NCBI RefSeq assembly: GCF_900637185.1
Contig: NZ_LR134352.1
Location: forward strand, 1,798,001 to 1,862,000
Source: Nocardia asteroides
Lineage (GTDB): Bacteria; Actinomycetota; Actinomycetes; Mycobacteriales; Mycobacteriaceae
Reading direction: 5' to 3'
DNA: 64,000 bases
Below the pieces are notes generated by a model. The model was not told the DNA's origin and searched no databases. It saw nothing but the letters and a program-made list of their open reading frames with translations. Within the stretch, counting starts at the first letter, position 1; each line of letters opens with the position of its first letter. A program made the translations under genes and the position numbers. Positions 21,780-31,487 of the stretch are shown here, piece after piece.

Positions 21780-22934
21780 GTGCGTGACATGGTGGAAATC
21801 GGGATGGGCCGGGTCGCCCGGCGGACCTATGAGCTCGACGACGTCGACATCGTCCCCTCGCGGCGGACGCGCTCGTCGAAGCAGGTCTCGCTGGCCTGGC
21901 AGCTCGATGCCTACCGGTTCGAGGTCCCGGTGCTCTCGCACCCCACCGACGCGCTGGTCTCGCCCGAGTTCGCGATCGAGCTGGGTCGCCTCGGCGGCCT
22001 CGGGGTGATCAACGGCGAGGGCCTGTGGGCGCGGCACGCCGATGTGCAGGACAAGATCGACCAGCTGATCGACCTCGTCGACAAGGGGGGTTACGAGCGC
22101 GCGATCTCCCTGCTGCAGGAGTTACACGCCGCGCCGATGCAGCCCGACCTGCTGGCCGCGGCCGTCGCGCAGGTGCGCGCGGCGGGCGTGACCACCGCGG
22201 TCCGGGTCAGCCCGCAGAACGCGCGGGCGCTCACCCCGGCGCTGGTGCAGGCCGGTGTCGACCTGCTGGTCGTGCAGGGCACCATCATCTCGGCCGAGCA
22301 CGTCGGTGACGGTGAGCCGCTGAACCTCAAGACCTTCATCGCCGAGCTGGACGTGCCGGTCGTGGCCGGTGGCGTGAGCGACCACCGCACCGCGCTGCAC
22401 CTGATGCGCACCGGCGCCGCGGGCGTCATCGTGGGCTACGGCTCCTACCCGGGCGCCACCACCACCGGCGAGGTGCTCGGCATCGGCGTGCCGATGGCCA
22501 CCGCCATCGCCGACGCGGCCGCGGCCCGTCGCGACTACCTCGACGAGACCGGCGGCCGCTACGTGCATGTCATCGCCGACGGTGACGTGGCCACCTCCGG
22601 CCAGCTCGCCAAGGCCATCGCCTGCGGCGCCGACGCCGTGATGCTCGGTGTGCCGCTGTCGGTTTCGGCCGAGGCGCCCGGTCGCGGCTGGTACTGGCCC
22701 TCGGCCACCGCGCACCCCTCGGTGCCGCGCGGCTCGTTCCTGCCGGTCGACGAGTCCTGGCTGGACGGCGCCGACGGCACCGTCACCCGCCCGAGCCTCG
22801 AGCGCGTGCTCTACGGCCCGTCCGACGACCCGTTCGGCTCGCTGAACCTGGTCGGCGGCCTGCGCCGCTCGATGGCCAAGGCCGGCTACTCCGACCTCAA
22901 GGAATTCCAGAAGGTCGGGCTCAGCGTCCGCTAA
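21780..22934 (+). CDS. guaB3: IMP dehydrogenase-family protein GuaB3
   Basis: A paralogue of IMP dehydrogenase without CBS domains (384 residues), found next to guaB2 across Mycobacteriales. It has VEIGMGRVARRTYELDDVDIVPSRRTRSS, VAGGVSDHRTALHLMRTG and an FGSLNLVGGLRRSM end, but no GSICTTR-like catalytic cysteine loop. Its reaction is therefore not the standard one and is unsettled. GTG 21780 with GGGAG upstream is preferred; ATG 21789 is an alternative. Its stop overlaps the stop of the convergent hydrolase-like gene by 3 bases (CTAA), leaving no room for a terminator. Confidence 0.92.
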   Translation: MRDMVEIGMGRVARRTYELDDVDIVPSRRTRSSKQVSLAWQLDAYRFEVPVLSHPTDALVSPEFAIELGRLGGLGVINGEGLWARHADVQDKIDQLIDLVDKGGYERAISLLQELHAAPMQPDLLAAAVAQVRAAGVTTAVRVSPQNARALTPALVQAGVDLLVVQGTIISAEHVGDGEPLNLKTFIAELDVPVVAGGVSDHRTALHLMRTGAAGVIVGYGSYPGATTTGEVLGIGVPMATAIADAAAARRDYLDETGGRYVHVIADGDVATSGQLAKAIACGADAVMLGVPLSVSAEAPGRGWYWPSATAHPSVPRGSFLPVDESWLDGADGTVTRPSLERVLYGPSDDPFGSLNLVGGLRRSMAKAGYSDLKEFQKVGLSVR

Positions 22935-23731
22935 CGCACGTGCGCGAGGGAGACCCGCTCGCGCAGGAACCGCGCGATCGCCGCGTTGACCGGTTCCGGG
23001 TGGGTCATCGTGACGGCCAGACGGGCGCCATCGATCTCCAGGTAGCTGGAGGCGGTGAGCCCGTCGGCCAGCGTGCGGGCGCGATCGCCGGCGATGCCGC
23101 TGTGGGTGGCGTGGATGATCAGCGCGGGACAGGTGATCTCGCGCAACCGGTCCAGCACCGAGTCGCGGCCGAGCAGGCAGCCGACGGCCGCGTCGAGGCC
23201 GTGGTGGGCGTCGTCGACCCAGCGCCGGGTCCAGACGTCACGGTGTGAGTCGTCGTCGCCGATCAGCCAGTCCGCCAGCCGGTCCGCGGCTTCCGCGCGG
23301 GAGCCACGGTCGTGCCATTCGTCGAGGAAGCGCTGGGTCGCGGTGGACTGCTCGCGGGTGGGTCCGTGCGCCTCGGTGCTGATCAGGATGAGCGCGGCGA
23401 CCCGCTCCGGCGCCACCAGCGCGGTGCGCAACGCGGTGAAGCCGCCCTGCGCGGTGCCGCCGACGACGGCGCGTTCGGCGCCGATGGTGTCCAGCACCGT
23501 CAGCGCGTCGCGGGCCGCGGTCCAGAAGGTGAACGGCAGCCGCTGATCCTTGGTGCGGCCGTGCCCGCGCGCGTCCCACGCGACGATCCGGAATTCGGGT
23601 GCCAGCGCCGCCTGCTGCGCGGCGAACATGGTGCGGTCCATGAAGAATTCGTGGGCCAGCAACACCACCGGCCCCGTGCCACCGCTGTCCTCGTAGTAGA
23701 TGTCGGCATCGATCGCGCGGGCGAATGGCAC
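22931..23731 (-). CDS. alpha/beta-hydrolase fold protein with alanine at the nucleophile
   Basis: A 266-residue alpha/beta-hydrolase-fold protein of the perhydrolase/lactonase-like type. LAHEFFMDRTMF sits at the oxyanion region, WDARGHGRTKD follows, and there is a lid and a C-terminal strand ending in VTMTHPEPVNAAIARFL with a histidine. The elbow reads GGTAQGGF where active relatives read GTSQGGF, so the serine is replaced by alanine (codon GCG). It may be a non-hydrolytic paralogue. The start is the GTG at 23731 (VPFARAID); GTG 23737 is an alternative. It diverges from guaA and overlaps the end of guaB3. Confidence 0.75.
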   Translation of the reverse strand: MPFARAIDADIYYEDSGGTGPVVLLAHEFFMDRTMFAAQQAALAPEFRIVAWDARGHGRTKDQRLPFTFWTAARDALTVLDTIGAERAVVGGTAQGGFTALRTALVAPERVAALILISTEAHGPTREQSTATQRFLDEWHDRGSRAEAADRLADWLIGDDDSHRDVWTRRWVDDAHHGLDAAVGCLLGRDSVLDRLREITCPALIIHATHSGIAGDRARTLADGLTASSYLEIDGARLAVTMTHPEPVNAAIARFLRERVSLAHVR

Positions 23732-23835
23732 GTGCACGAGGATAGCCAGGTCGGCCCGGTATTGCGCAATGTTCTCCCAACGCGTGTGCGAGCACCGATG
23801 CCCGGTGCTTGCTCGTCGTGCGCCCTCACTAAACT

Positions 23836-25413
23836 GTGGCGGTGGCAGAAACTCAGAGACCCGTCCTCGTCGTCGACTTCGGCGCCCAATACGCCCAGCT
23901 GATCGCCCGTCGGGTGCGCGAGTCGCGGGTGTTCTCCGAGGTGATTCCACACACCATGACGGTGGAGGAGATCGCCGAGAAGCAGCCACTGGCCGTGATC
24001 CTGTCCGGCGGCCCGTCCAGCGTGTACGCCGAGGGCGCGCCGCAGCTGGACGCGCGGCTGTTCGACCTGAACGTGCCGGTCTTCGGTATCTGCTACGGCT
24101 TCCAGGCGATGGCGCAGGCGCTGGGCGGCACGGTCGCCCACACCGGCACCCGCGAGTACGGCCGCACCGAGCTCAACATCGACGGCGGTGTGCTGCACGG
24201 CGGCCTGCCGACCATCCAGCCGGTGTGGATGAGCCACGGCGACGCCGTGACCGACGCGCCCGAGGGCTTCGAGGTCACCGGCACCACCGCGGGCGCCCCC
24301 GTCGCCGCGTTCGAGGATCGGGCGCGCAAGCTGGCCGGCGTCCAGTACCACCCCGAGGTGCTGCACTCCCCGCACGGCCAGCAGGTGCTGAGCCGCTTCC
24401 TGCACGAGCTGGCAGGCATTCCGCCGCAGTGGACCCCGGCCAATATCGCCGGGGCGCTGATCGAGAGCGTGCGCGAGCAGATCGGTGACGGCCACGCGAT
24501 CTGCGGTCTGTCCGGCGGTGTCGACTCCGCCGTCGCCGCCGCGCTGGTGCAGCGCGCGATCGGGGACCGGCTCACCTGTGTGTTCGTCGACCACGGTCTG
24601 CTGCGGGCGGGCGAGCGCGAGCAGGTCCAGCAGGACTTCGTCGCCGCGACCGGCGCCAAGCTGGTGACCGTCGACGCGGTGGACAAGTTCCTCGGCGAGC
24701 TGAAGGGCGTGTCCGACCCGGAGGAGAAGCGCAAGATCATCGGCCGCGAGTTCATCCGTTCCTTCGAGGACGCGGTCGCGGGCATCGTCGCCGAGCAGGG
24801 TGGCGACGGCACGGCGCCGAAGGTCGAGTTCCTGGTGCAGGGCACCCTGTACCCCGATGTCGTCGAGTCCGGTGGCGGCACCGGCACCGCGAACATCAAG
24901 AGCCACCACAATGTCGGCGGCCTGCCCGACGACCTCGAGTTCGATCTGGTCGAGCCGCTGCGGCTGCTGTTCAAGGACGAGGTCCGCGCGGTCGGCCGCG
25001 AGCTCGGCCTGCCCGAGGAGATCGTCGCCCGGCAGCCGTTCCCCGGCCCCGGCCTGGCGATCCGCATCGTCGGCGAGGTGACCGGCGACCGGCTCGCGCT
25101 GCTGCGCCAGGCCGACGCCATCGCCCGCGAGGAACTCACCGCCGCCGACCTGGACAAGCAGATCTGGCAGTGCCCGGTGGTGCTGCTGGCCGACGTGCGT
25201 TCGGTCGGTGTGCAGGGCGACGGCCGCACCTACGGTCACCCGATCGTGCTGCGCCCGGTGTCCAGCGAGGACGCGATGACCGCGGACTGGACCCGCCTGC
25301 CCTACGACGTGCTGGAGCGCATCTCCACCCGGATCACCAACGAGGTGAAAGACGTCAACCGCGTGGTGCTCGATGTGACGAGCAAGCCGCCGGGCACCAT
25401 CGAATGGGAGTGA
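23836..25413 (+). CDS. guaA: GMP synthase (glutamine-hydrolysing)
   Basis: Converts XMP to GMP with ATP and glutamine. It has 525 residues. The N-terminal class I glutaminase has its cysteine in [11 protein letters not shown] and a His-Glu pair in YHPEVLHS. The ATP pyrophosphatase domain has the PP-loop [14 protein letters not shown]. The C-terminal dimerisation domain ends in KPPGTIEWE. The start is GTG 23836 or GTG 23842; both lack a strong ribosome site. It completes the guanine branch begun by guaB2, separated from it by a divergent gene. Confidence 0.97.
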   Translation: MAVAETQRPVLVVDFGAQYAQLIARRVRESRVFSEVIPHTMTVEEIAEKQPLAVILSGGPSSVYAEGAPQLDARLFDLNVPVFGICYGFQAMAQALGGTVAHTGTREYGRTELNIDGGVLHGGLPTIQPVWMSHGDAVTDAPEGFEVTGTTAGAPVAAFEDRARKLAGVQYHPEVLHSPHGQQVLSRFLHELAGIPPQWTPANIAGALIESVREQIGDGHAICGLSGGVDSAVAAALVQRAIGDRLTCVFVDHGLLRAGEREQVQQDFVAATGAKLVTVDAVDKFLGELKGVSDPEEKRKIIGREFIRSFEDAVAGIVAEQGGDGTAPKVEFLVQGTLYPDVVESGGGTGTANIKSHHNVGGLPDDLEFDLVEPLRLLFKDEVRAVGRELGLPEEIVARQPFPGPGLAIRIVGEVTGDRLALLRQADAIAREELTAADLDKQIWQCPVVLLADVRSVGVQGDGRTYGHPIVLRPVSSEDAMTADWTRLPYDVLERISTRITNEVKDVNRVVLDVTSKPPGTIEWE

Positions 25414-25436
25414 GGTAGCGCGACACCGCTCCTTCC

Positions 25437-25473
25437 ACGACAATGGCCCGTCACGGTGACGGGCCATTGTCGT
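25437..25473. terminator. guaA terminator, long near-palindrome
   Basis: ACGACAATGGCCCGTCAC, one base, then its exact complement: 18-base arms. It lies 23 bases after guaA and 16 bases before the end of the convergent small membrane gene, so it probably ends both transcripts. Confidence 0.85.
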
Positions 25474-25489
25474 ATCTCGATGGGTGGGT

Positions 25490-25696
25490 TCAGCGCTTGC
25501 GGCCGGGGGCGAAGGTGAGCAGCAGGCCCACGACGATCGCCGCGATCACCACACCCCAGCCGATCGGCAGGATGCCGTTGTCGGGTGTCGGTGCGCCGAG
25601 CAGGGCCCACACGCTCAGTGCCAGGGCGATCAGGCCCGTGCAGAGCAGGGAAAAAGCCGGTCGGCGCCGGGTCTCGGTTTCGGTCTGATCAGCCAC
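25490..25696 (-). CDS. small two-helix membrane protein
   Basis: A 68-residue protein with two hydrophobic helices, SLLCTGLIALALSVWALL and GWGVVIAAIVVGLLLTF, joined by a short PTPDNGILP turn and ending in the basic GRKR. GTG 25696 lies inside the end of the PspC gene (8-base overlap, GTGGCTGA), so it is translationally coupled to that envelope-stress protein. It is probably an accessory subunit of it. No family name is recognised. Confidence 0.8.
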   Translation of the reverse strand: MADQTETETRRRPAFSLLCTGLIALALSVWALLGAPTPDNGILPIGWGVVIAAIVVGLLLTFAPGRKR

Positions 25697-27506
25697 GGGT
25701 CACCTTCACATCGCCGAGGTGCATCTTGATCTTCAGGTCGAGGATCGGGGCACCGGGGGTATTCGGGCCGGTCACGCCTTCGACGCAGGTGTCGTCGGCG
25801 ACCCGGACGTCACAGGTCGTGCGCACGGTCATGTCCTCGGGCACGAACACCCGCGCGTCACCGATGTTCACGGCCAGTTCTACGCTGCGCGATTCGGTCA
25901 GGTCCAGGCCGCGCAGATCCAGCGTTCCCGAACCGATGTCGAGCGCGTACCGCGGCTGGAGATCCTGCACGGTCGCCGGTGCCCACACCCGCTCGCCGAC
26001 GGCACCGTTGTGCTCGAAGTCGATCGGGCCGATCAGCGAGGCCAGCAGCACGAAGCCGGCCAGCGGCGCGGTGAGCACGAGCAGCCCGTACCCCCGGCGC
26101 AGGAACGCGCCGGCGATGAGCCCCAGGCCCACCACGGCCAGCGCGAAGGCGGCGATCCGTGCCGGGGTCATCCACTCCGCCCCGGACGCGGCGACCGCGC
26201 CCGCCGCGGCGGCGGCGAGGATCGCGAGCCCGATGGTGATGGGCGTGAGCCGGGAGCGCGGCCGCTTCGGCGGCGGGGGCGCGGCGACGGCGTAGCGGGG
26301 CGCGGCCTCGGGGAGTTCCCAGGCCAGCGGGGCGATGCTGAGCGGGTCGACGCCGGGCGGGATCTGGGCGCTGATCCGGGGGTAGCCCGGGGTGGGCGCG
26401 CCGGGGAAGTCCCTGGGCAGGACGGTGGTGGCGTGCGGCGGGTCGGTGTCGCGCTTGTCGAGGGCGACGGCCGGCTCGCCGTCGTCCCGGGCGTCGGTGA
26501 TCACGGCGGGTTTCGCGATCGACACCGGGGCGGGCTCTGTCGAGGTGGAGTCGACGCCGGCCGGGGCGGCCTCGCTCGAGGTGGCGTCGGTTTCGGCCGG
26601 GGCCGCCTGGTCGGTCGGGGAGGCATCGGCGTCAGCCGGCGTGGGCTGGTCGGTCGACGTGCTGTCGACATTCGACGTCGGCTCGGCTGTTGCGGAGGAA
26701 GGGGATTCGAGCGTGGTGCGGGAATCGTGTTCCGCCGGGACCGTTTCCACGGCCTCGATCTCCGCCGTCACCTCGGCGGCCGCGACCGCACCGGTGGAAT
26801 CCTTGTGCAGGACCACCGTTTCGGTCGCGTCGACGCGCAGCAGGGGAGTGGATTCCGCTCCGGCCACGCGGGTTTCCTCGCGCGGGAGCACCGTCGTCGC
26901 CGGATCGGGGACGTAGGCGTCGGGCAGTTTGGTGTAGGGCGTGTACATCCCGGTCGGGGGCACATCGGGGGTGTACGGGTAGCCGCGGACCGGGACGCCG
27001 GTCGGATATCCGGCGGCCGGGTAGCCGGTGGCGCCGAGCGGCGCCGCGCGGTAGGTGTCGAACCCGGCGGGCAGCTCCGGATGCCGGATGTAGAGCATCC
27101 ACCAGCCCGCGAGCATCAGACCCATGCTGATCACCCCGGACCCGCCGAGCCCGAGCCCGATCGGCCCCATCGCCGAGACCGCGATGGCCAGCGCCACGAT
27201 CAGCACGATCGTCTTGGTCTGCGAGTGCGTGCCGCGCGCGTGCTCGGTCAGCGCCTCGGCCGCCGACACCTCGTTCCCCGCGGAACTCAGGATCAGCCAG
27301 GCCAGCAGATACAGCACGATGCCCGCGCCACCGAAGATCGTCGACACCACGAACGCCACCCGCAACAGCACCGGGTCGACCCCGTACCGCAATCCGAACC
27401 CGGCCGCGACACCGGCGATCGGCCCCTGCCGCGGCAGCCGGACGGGCCGCGTATGCCACATCTGCTGGATCTGGTCACCGAAGCTCGTTCTGCTCATGTC
27501 CTCCAT
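25689..27506 (-). CDS. PspC-domain membrane protein with LiaF-like C-terminus
   Basis: A 605-residue membrane protein. The PspC domain (about residues 18-75) contains RLPRQGPIAGVAAGFGLRYG and the helix GGAGIVLYLLAWLIL. More membrane helices follow at about 95-140. A disordered Ser/Thr/Asp/Glu/Pro-rich segment spans about 200-380. A second membrane block lies at about 420-500. The C-terminal beta-rich domain (about 505-605, IGSGTLDLRGLDL, NIGDARVFVPEDM) resembles LiaF/DUF2154 toast-rack domains. Such proteins act with a PspC-bearing kinase and a LuxR-type regulator in envelope-stress sensing. That pair lies at 32.1-34.8 kb. ATG 27506 or 27497 is the start. Confidence 0.8.
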   Translation of the reverse strand: MEDMSRTSFGDQIQQMWHTRPVRLPRQGPIAGVAAGFGLRYGVDPVLLRVAFVVSTIFGGAGIVLYLLAWLILSSAGNEVSAAEALTEHARGTHSQTKTIVLIVALAIAVSAMGPIGLGLGGSGVISMGLMLAGWWMLYIRHPELPAGFDTYRAAPLGATGYPAAGYPTGVPVRGYPYTPDVPPTGMYTPYTKLPDAYVPDPATTVLPREETRVAGAESTPLLRVDATETVVLHKDSTGAVAAAEVTAEIEAVETVPAEHDSRTTLESPSSATAEPTSNVDSTSTDQPTPADADASPTDQAAPAETDATSSEAAPAGVDSTSTEPAPVSIAKPAVITDARDDGEPAVALDKRDTDPPHATTVLPRDFPGAPTPGYPRISAQIPPGVDPLSIAPLAWELPEAAPRYAVAAPPPPKRPRSRLTPITIGLAILAAAAAGAVAASGAEWMTPARIAAFALAVVGLGLIAGAFLRRGYGLLVLTAPLAGFVLLASLIGPIDFEHNGAVGERVWAPATVQDLQPRYALDIGSGTLDLRGLDLTESRSVELAVNIGDARVFVPEDMTVRTTCDVRVADDTCVEGVTGPNTPGAPILDLKIKMHLGDVKVTRG

Positions 27507-27569
27507 GGTGTGCCCGACCAGCTGTTTCGCACATCGGGGTGAACCCTGAGGTTTGCCCGGGTTCCCCGG

Positions 27570-28151
27570 TCAGGCGCAGGGTGGGCGATACGGGACGTGC
27601 GGCAGCTGACCGCGCCAGACGGCGTGGGTGAGCGCCCCGCCGGTGCTAGCGCAGATGCGCGCGGCGACCGCCTCGACGTCGAGATCCCACACCCCGACCT
27701 GCCCGTAGTCGGTGACCAGGACGAGATGCCGGCCGCGCGGGTGCAGGGCCACCTGCCGCCCGCCGCCGTCGGCGGGACCGATCGCGCCGCCGAGACGGCG
27801 CGGGGTGCGCGGGGAACCGATGTCCCACAAACCGGTGGTGCCGTCGGCGCCGGACAGCGCCAGGGTGTCACGGTCCGTGGTGGCCGATACGGACTGCAGC
27901 GGCCCGATCTCGGTGCGCACCGCGTCGACCAGCGGGGAGACGGTGTCGGAAGTCGAGGTGTCCCACAGGCCGAAGTGATCGAACCGGGGACCGACGAGGG
28001 TCTTGTTGTCGGACAGAAACCTCATCGGCTGGTAGACGGCGGTGACATCGATGTCGGTTTCGGTGACCAACCGGGGGTGCTGTGGGTCGTCCAACGCCCA
28101 GATCTGGCGAACGTAGAGCGGCATCCAGTCGCGTTGGTCGAGCATCGTCAC
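27570..28151 (-). pseudogene. out-of-frame C-terminal end of the nSTAND1/WD40 gene
   Basis: About 193 codons, opening with GTG at 28151, that continue the beta-propeller of the gene at 27868-31404 in another frame. Upstream of the GTG the same frame still reads like WD40 sequence (LGPPIPARIGTFIAGDLSPDGTRAHVT), which shows it is the severed tail rather than an independent gene. Blades contain HFGLWDTSTSD, GTTGLWDIGSPRTPRRLG and GQVGVWDLDVE, the same style as the main part. The switch lies at about 28226-28242 in a CG-repeat tract (one extra base, or two missing). Confidence 0.75.
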
Positions 28152-31100
28152 GTGGGCTCGGGTGCCGTCGGGACTGAGGTCGCCGGCGATGAAGGTGCCG
28201 ATGCGCGCGGGTATCGGCGGTCCCAGCGGGCGCGGCGCGGTCGGCGACGTCCCACAGCTGGGCCGATTTCTCGCCGATGTCCAGCATCCGGCCGCCTTCG
28301 ACCGGCGAACCCTGGCCGCCGGTGGTCGGCCAGCTGGTCAGCGGGCGTGGCGAGCGCGGGTCGGTGAGGTCGAAGACCCGGCGCTGGGCCGTGCTCGCGT
28401 CGTGGACGGACAGGGTGCGGCCGTCGGGACTCAGCTCGGGCGCTCGCCACTTCGGGCTGCCGGGGATATCGGCGACCCGGCGCGGGCGGCGGGCATCGGT
28501 GGTATCCCAGACGACCAGGTGGCCGCTCACCGTCAGCATGGTCATGCGGTCGCCGGCCCGGTCGAAGACCGGCACCGACGCGACACCGGAGACCGCGTCG
28601 GCCGTCGACGGCGGCAACGACCAGCTGCGGACGTGCCCGTCGTCACCGGCGCCGAACAGGATCGGCGCGCCCGGCAGGAACACCATCGATATCGGGCCGC
28701 CACGGCAGATCGCGCGCGTGGCCTGCGGGCACGCGGTCGGGGAGACCGACAGCGAGGGCCCGGTCCGCACCGGCTGCGTGGGGTCGGCGACATTCCACAG
28801 CTGGCCCGACTCGTCGGAGCCGACGGCGAGCAGGTTCCCGTCCTCCCGGAAGGCGAGCGAGCTCGTCACCTCGTTGTCGATCCGGATCGGCGCCCCGTAG
28901 GCGCGCAGGCGCAGCGGGTCGGTGACCTGCCACAGCGTGACCCGGCTGGTGGCCGCGTTGGCGTTCTCTCGCACACCGTAGGTGGCCACCGCCATCCGGG
29001 TGCCGTCCGGGCTGAAGGCGAAGTCCTGGATGCGCTCGCTGCCGATGGAGGTGATCGGCGTCCCGATCTCGCGTGCGGCGGACGGCACCCGGATGTCCCA
29101 CAGCTGGACGGTGTCGACTTGGCCCGGGGCGAAGGTCGTCGTGCTCAGCGCGAGAGTCGGGCTCGCCGGCGCGAATTCGATGCGGTGGTGATCGCCGGGC
29201 AGTGGCGTGGTGAACGCGCGCGTCGGCCGGGTCCGATCGCTGATGTCCCAGAGCGTGAAGCGCCCGGCGTCGGCCTCGGCCAGCAGCTTGCCGGTCGGGT
29301 CGACCGCGATGGAGCGTCCACGAAGGGTGTCGAAGGTGTGCAGCACGCGCGGGGATCGCGGGTCGGCGAGGTCCCAGAGCTGGATTCCGCCCGCGCCCTC
29401 CGTGACCGCGTCGGAGCCGCCGGGAACGAAGATCAGCTGGTCGGCCCGGAATCCGGGATCCACGTCGAGGCGTCGCGGCCGGGTGGGATCGTCGATGTTC
29501 CAGAAGGCGGCCTCGCCCGCGTAGTCGGACGCGGCGAGCAGGTTGTCCGAATGGCGAGCGGCGAGGCTGCGGATGCCGCGCGTGTGCGCCGGCACGGTGA
29601 CGGCGAGCGGCAGGTCCTGGCTGTTCAGCAGCTGGGTGCGGGTCGCGTCGTCGGGACGCATCCGGTACGCGGCGAGGAGCATCTGCGCCGACAGGGTCGG
29701 GTCGGTCGCGCGGGTGCGCTGCGCGGCGGCCACCAGCTCGGTGTAGTCGCGATCCGCGGTCCGCTGATCGGCCAGTCTGCCGCGATCGAACGCCACCACA
29801 CCGGTCGCCAGCAGGGCCAGGACGATCGCGGCGGCGCCGATTCGCCATCTCCTGCCCCGGCGCGCCGATCGGCCGGAGGCGGCGAGGAAGGCGCGGGCGC
29901 GGGGGCTGGCGGTGTCGCGGGTGTGGGCGGTGGCGCTGTCGAGGCGGGTGCCGCGGTAGAGGAGGGCGGAGTCGCGGGCGGTCGTCTCCCATTCGGCGGC
30001 GTCGGATTCCAGGCGCTGGCGGACCAGGTGGCCGACGCGGTCGGTGTCGATCCAGCCGCGCAGGCGGGGCCAGGCGGTGAGGACGATTTCGTGGGAGAAC
30101 TGGACCGAGTCCGCGTCCAGGGCGATGAGCCGGGCGGCGGCGAGGACCTCCAGCGCCTCGGCCGCGGCGTCGGGGTCACCGCCGCGGGTGAGCAGGTCGG
30201 CGCGGGGGACGGTGCGGCGGGTGTCGCGGGCGTCCTCGCCGACGGTGACCAGCGCGCCGAGCATTTCCTGGGCGGCGTGCTGCTGGGCGGGGGTGAGTTC
30301 GGTCCAGGCCAGTTCGGCGGTCTCGGCGACCGAGCCCGCCACCCCGCCCGCCTTGCGATACCCGGCGACGGTGAGTTTGCGGCCTTCCCGCTGCTGCCAG
30401 GTCGCGGCCATCACGTGCGAGAGCAGTGGCAGCGCGCCGGGGTCGTAGCCGTCGGCGCCGGTGTGGCCGCCGAGGCCGTGCAGTTCGGTGCGGACCAGTT
30501 CTTCCAGGCCCTGTTCGAGGGTGAGCCCGGCGGCGGCCGCGGGGCCGGTGACGGCGCGCGACACCTCGTCCATCGTCATCGGGCCGAGCAGATAGCCGTT
30601 GTGCTGCAAGCTCTCCCGCAGGACCGGGTGGTGCAGGCAGGGTTCGTAGAAGTCGGCCCGCAGGGCCAGGACGACGGTGATGGGGTCTGCGGGGCGGGTG
30701 GTCAGGGCGGCAAGGGCGGTGAGGAAGCCGGCGCGTTCGGTCTCGTCGCGGCAGAGGGTGAACAGTTCCTCGAACTGGTCGACCACCAGGACCCGCAGGT
30801 CGGCGGTGTCGACGGCGGCGAGGGCGGCCGACGGTGTCGCGCCGGGTGTCATGGTGGCCGAGGGCAGGTCCAGCGCCGGTCGCAGGCCCGCGGCCAGCAG
30901 CGACGACTTCCCCGCGCCCGACGCGCCGATCAGCACCACGATGCCGGTGCTGCCGCGAACCAGGTCGACGAAGTCGGCGGTGGCCCGCTCCCGGCCGAAG
31001 AACAGCGCGCGCTCGTCGGCGCGGAAGGCGCGCAGGCCGGGGAACGGGCAGGTGTCGCCCTCGCCCGCGGTGGCGGTCCAGGTCACCGACTCCTGCCAGA

Positions 31101-31404
31101 GGCGGCGCCATTCGTGGGGGTCGGCCAGGGCGCGCGGCAGTTCGCGCTGGGCCTTCCTGGCCAGGTCGACGAGGGTCAGAATCACCGGCAGGAGCGATTC
31201 GAAACGGGCTGGCACGTTGCGTCCGGCTTTCCAGTCGCTGATCCGCTGTGCCGACGGGGTGCCCGCCTGGGTGTTGCGCATGCGCCGCTCGGTGGCCGAG
31301 GCCACCCGGCGCAGGGTCGGATTTCCCGCCGCGGCATAGAGTTCGGCGAACCGCTGCGCGAAAAGTGCGCGTGGCGAAGAACTCTCCGGATCACTGTTGG
31401 TCAA
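27868..31404 (-). CDS. HTH-nSTAND1 NTPase with membrane helix and extracellular WD40 propeller (3' frame break)
   Basis: A large signalling NTPase. Residues about 10-85 form an XRE-like N-terminal domain (FAQRFAELYAAAGNPTLRRV, QRISDWKAGRNVP). The nSTAND1 NTPase (about 120-500) follows, with CPFPGLRAF, Walker A GASGAGKSS and Walker B VLVVDQFEELF. A transmembrane helix lies at about 520-540 with RRGRR before it, so the N-terminus should be inside. A helical linker (DPTLSAQMLLAAYRM) leads to WD40 blades (AFWNIDDPTRPRRL, IQLWDLADPRSPRVL and more). The TTG start at 31404 has GGGGG upstream. From about 28230 the frame leaves the propeller; the repaired length would be about 1277 residues. It sits between the PspC gene and its likely kinase. 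Confidence 0.8.
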   Translation of the reverse strand: MTNSDPESSSPRALFAQRFAELYAAAGNPTLRRVASATERRMRNTQAGTPSAQRISDWKAGRNVPARFESLLPVILTLVDLARKAQRELPRALADPHEWRRLWQESVTWTATAGEGDTCPFPGLRAFRADERALFFGRERATADFVDLVRGSTGIVVLIGASGAGKSSLLAAGLRPALDLPSATMTPGATPSAALAAVDTADLRVLVVDQFEELFTLCRDETERAGFLTALAALTTRPADPITVVLALRADFYEPCLHHPVLRESLQHNGYLLGPMTMDEVSRAVTGPAAAAGLTLEQGLEELVRTELHGLGGHTGADGYDPGALPLLSHVMAATWQQREGRKLTVAGYRKAGGVAGSVAETAELAWTELTPAQQHAAQEMLGALVTVGEDARDTRRTVPRADLLTRGGDPDAAAEALEVLAAARLIALDADSVQFSHEIVLTAWPRLRGWIDTDRVGHLVRQRLESDAAEWETTARDSALLYRGTRLDSATAHTRDTASPRARAFLAASGRSARRGRRWRIGAAAIVLALLATGVVAFDRGRLADQRTADRDYTELVAAAQRTRATDPTLSAQMLLAAYRMRPDDATRTQLLNSQDLPLAVTVPAHTRGIRSLAARHSDNLLAASDYAGEAAFWNIDDPTRPRRLDVDPGFRADQLIFVPGGSDAVTEGAGGIQLWDLADPRSPRVLHTFDTLRGRSIAVDPTGKLLAEADAGRFTLWDISDRTRPTRAFTTPLPGDHHRIEFAPASPTLALSTTTFAPGQVDTVQLWDIRVPSAAREIGTPITSIGSERIQDFAFSPDGTRMAVATYGVRENANAATSRVTLWQVTDPLRLRAYGAPIRIDNEVTSSLAFREDGNLLAVGSDESGQLWNVADPTQPVRTGPSLSVSPTACPQATRAICRGGPISMVFLPGAPILFGAGDDGHVRSWSLPPSTADAVSGVASVPVFDRAGDRMTMLTVSGHLVVWDTTDARRPRRVADIPGSPKWRAPELSPDGRTLSVHDASTAQRRVFDLTDPRSPRPLTSWPTTGGQGSPVEGGRMLDIGEKSAQLWDVADRAAPAGTADTRAHRHLHRRRPQSRRHPSPRDDARPTRLDAALRSPDLGVGRPTAPPVGHRNRHRCHRRLPADEVSVRQQDPRRSPVRSLRPVGHLDFRHRLPAGRRGAHRDRAAAVRIGHHGP

Positions 31405-31454
31405 GGAACCCCCCGTTCGACGAAAACGACCGTGGGGAATGACATTTGGTCCAT

Positions 31455-31481
31455 CGGGACCCGGCGCGGGGCCGGGTCCCG
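31455..31481. terminator. terminator after the small secreted protein gene
   Basis: CGGGACCCGGC - 5 bases - GCCGGGTCCCG, a perfect 11-base stem, 7 bases beyond the stop of the small secreted protein. It shows that this gene is complete at 112 residues. Confidence 0.7.
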
Positions 31482-31487
31482 ACACGG

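Noticed and set aside
24093..25467. Long open frames antisense to guaA
   Set aside because: Shadow of guaA codon bias. No start context or motif.
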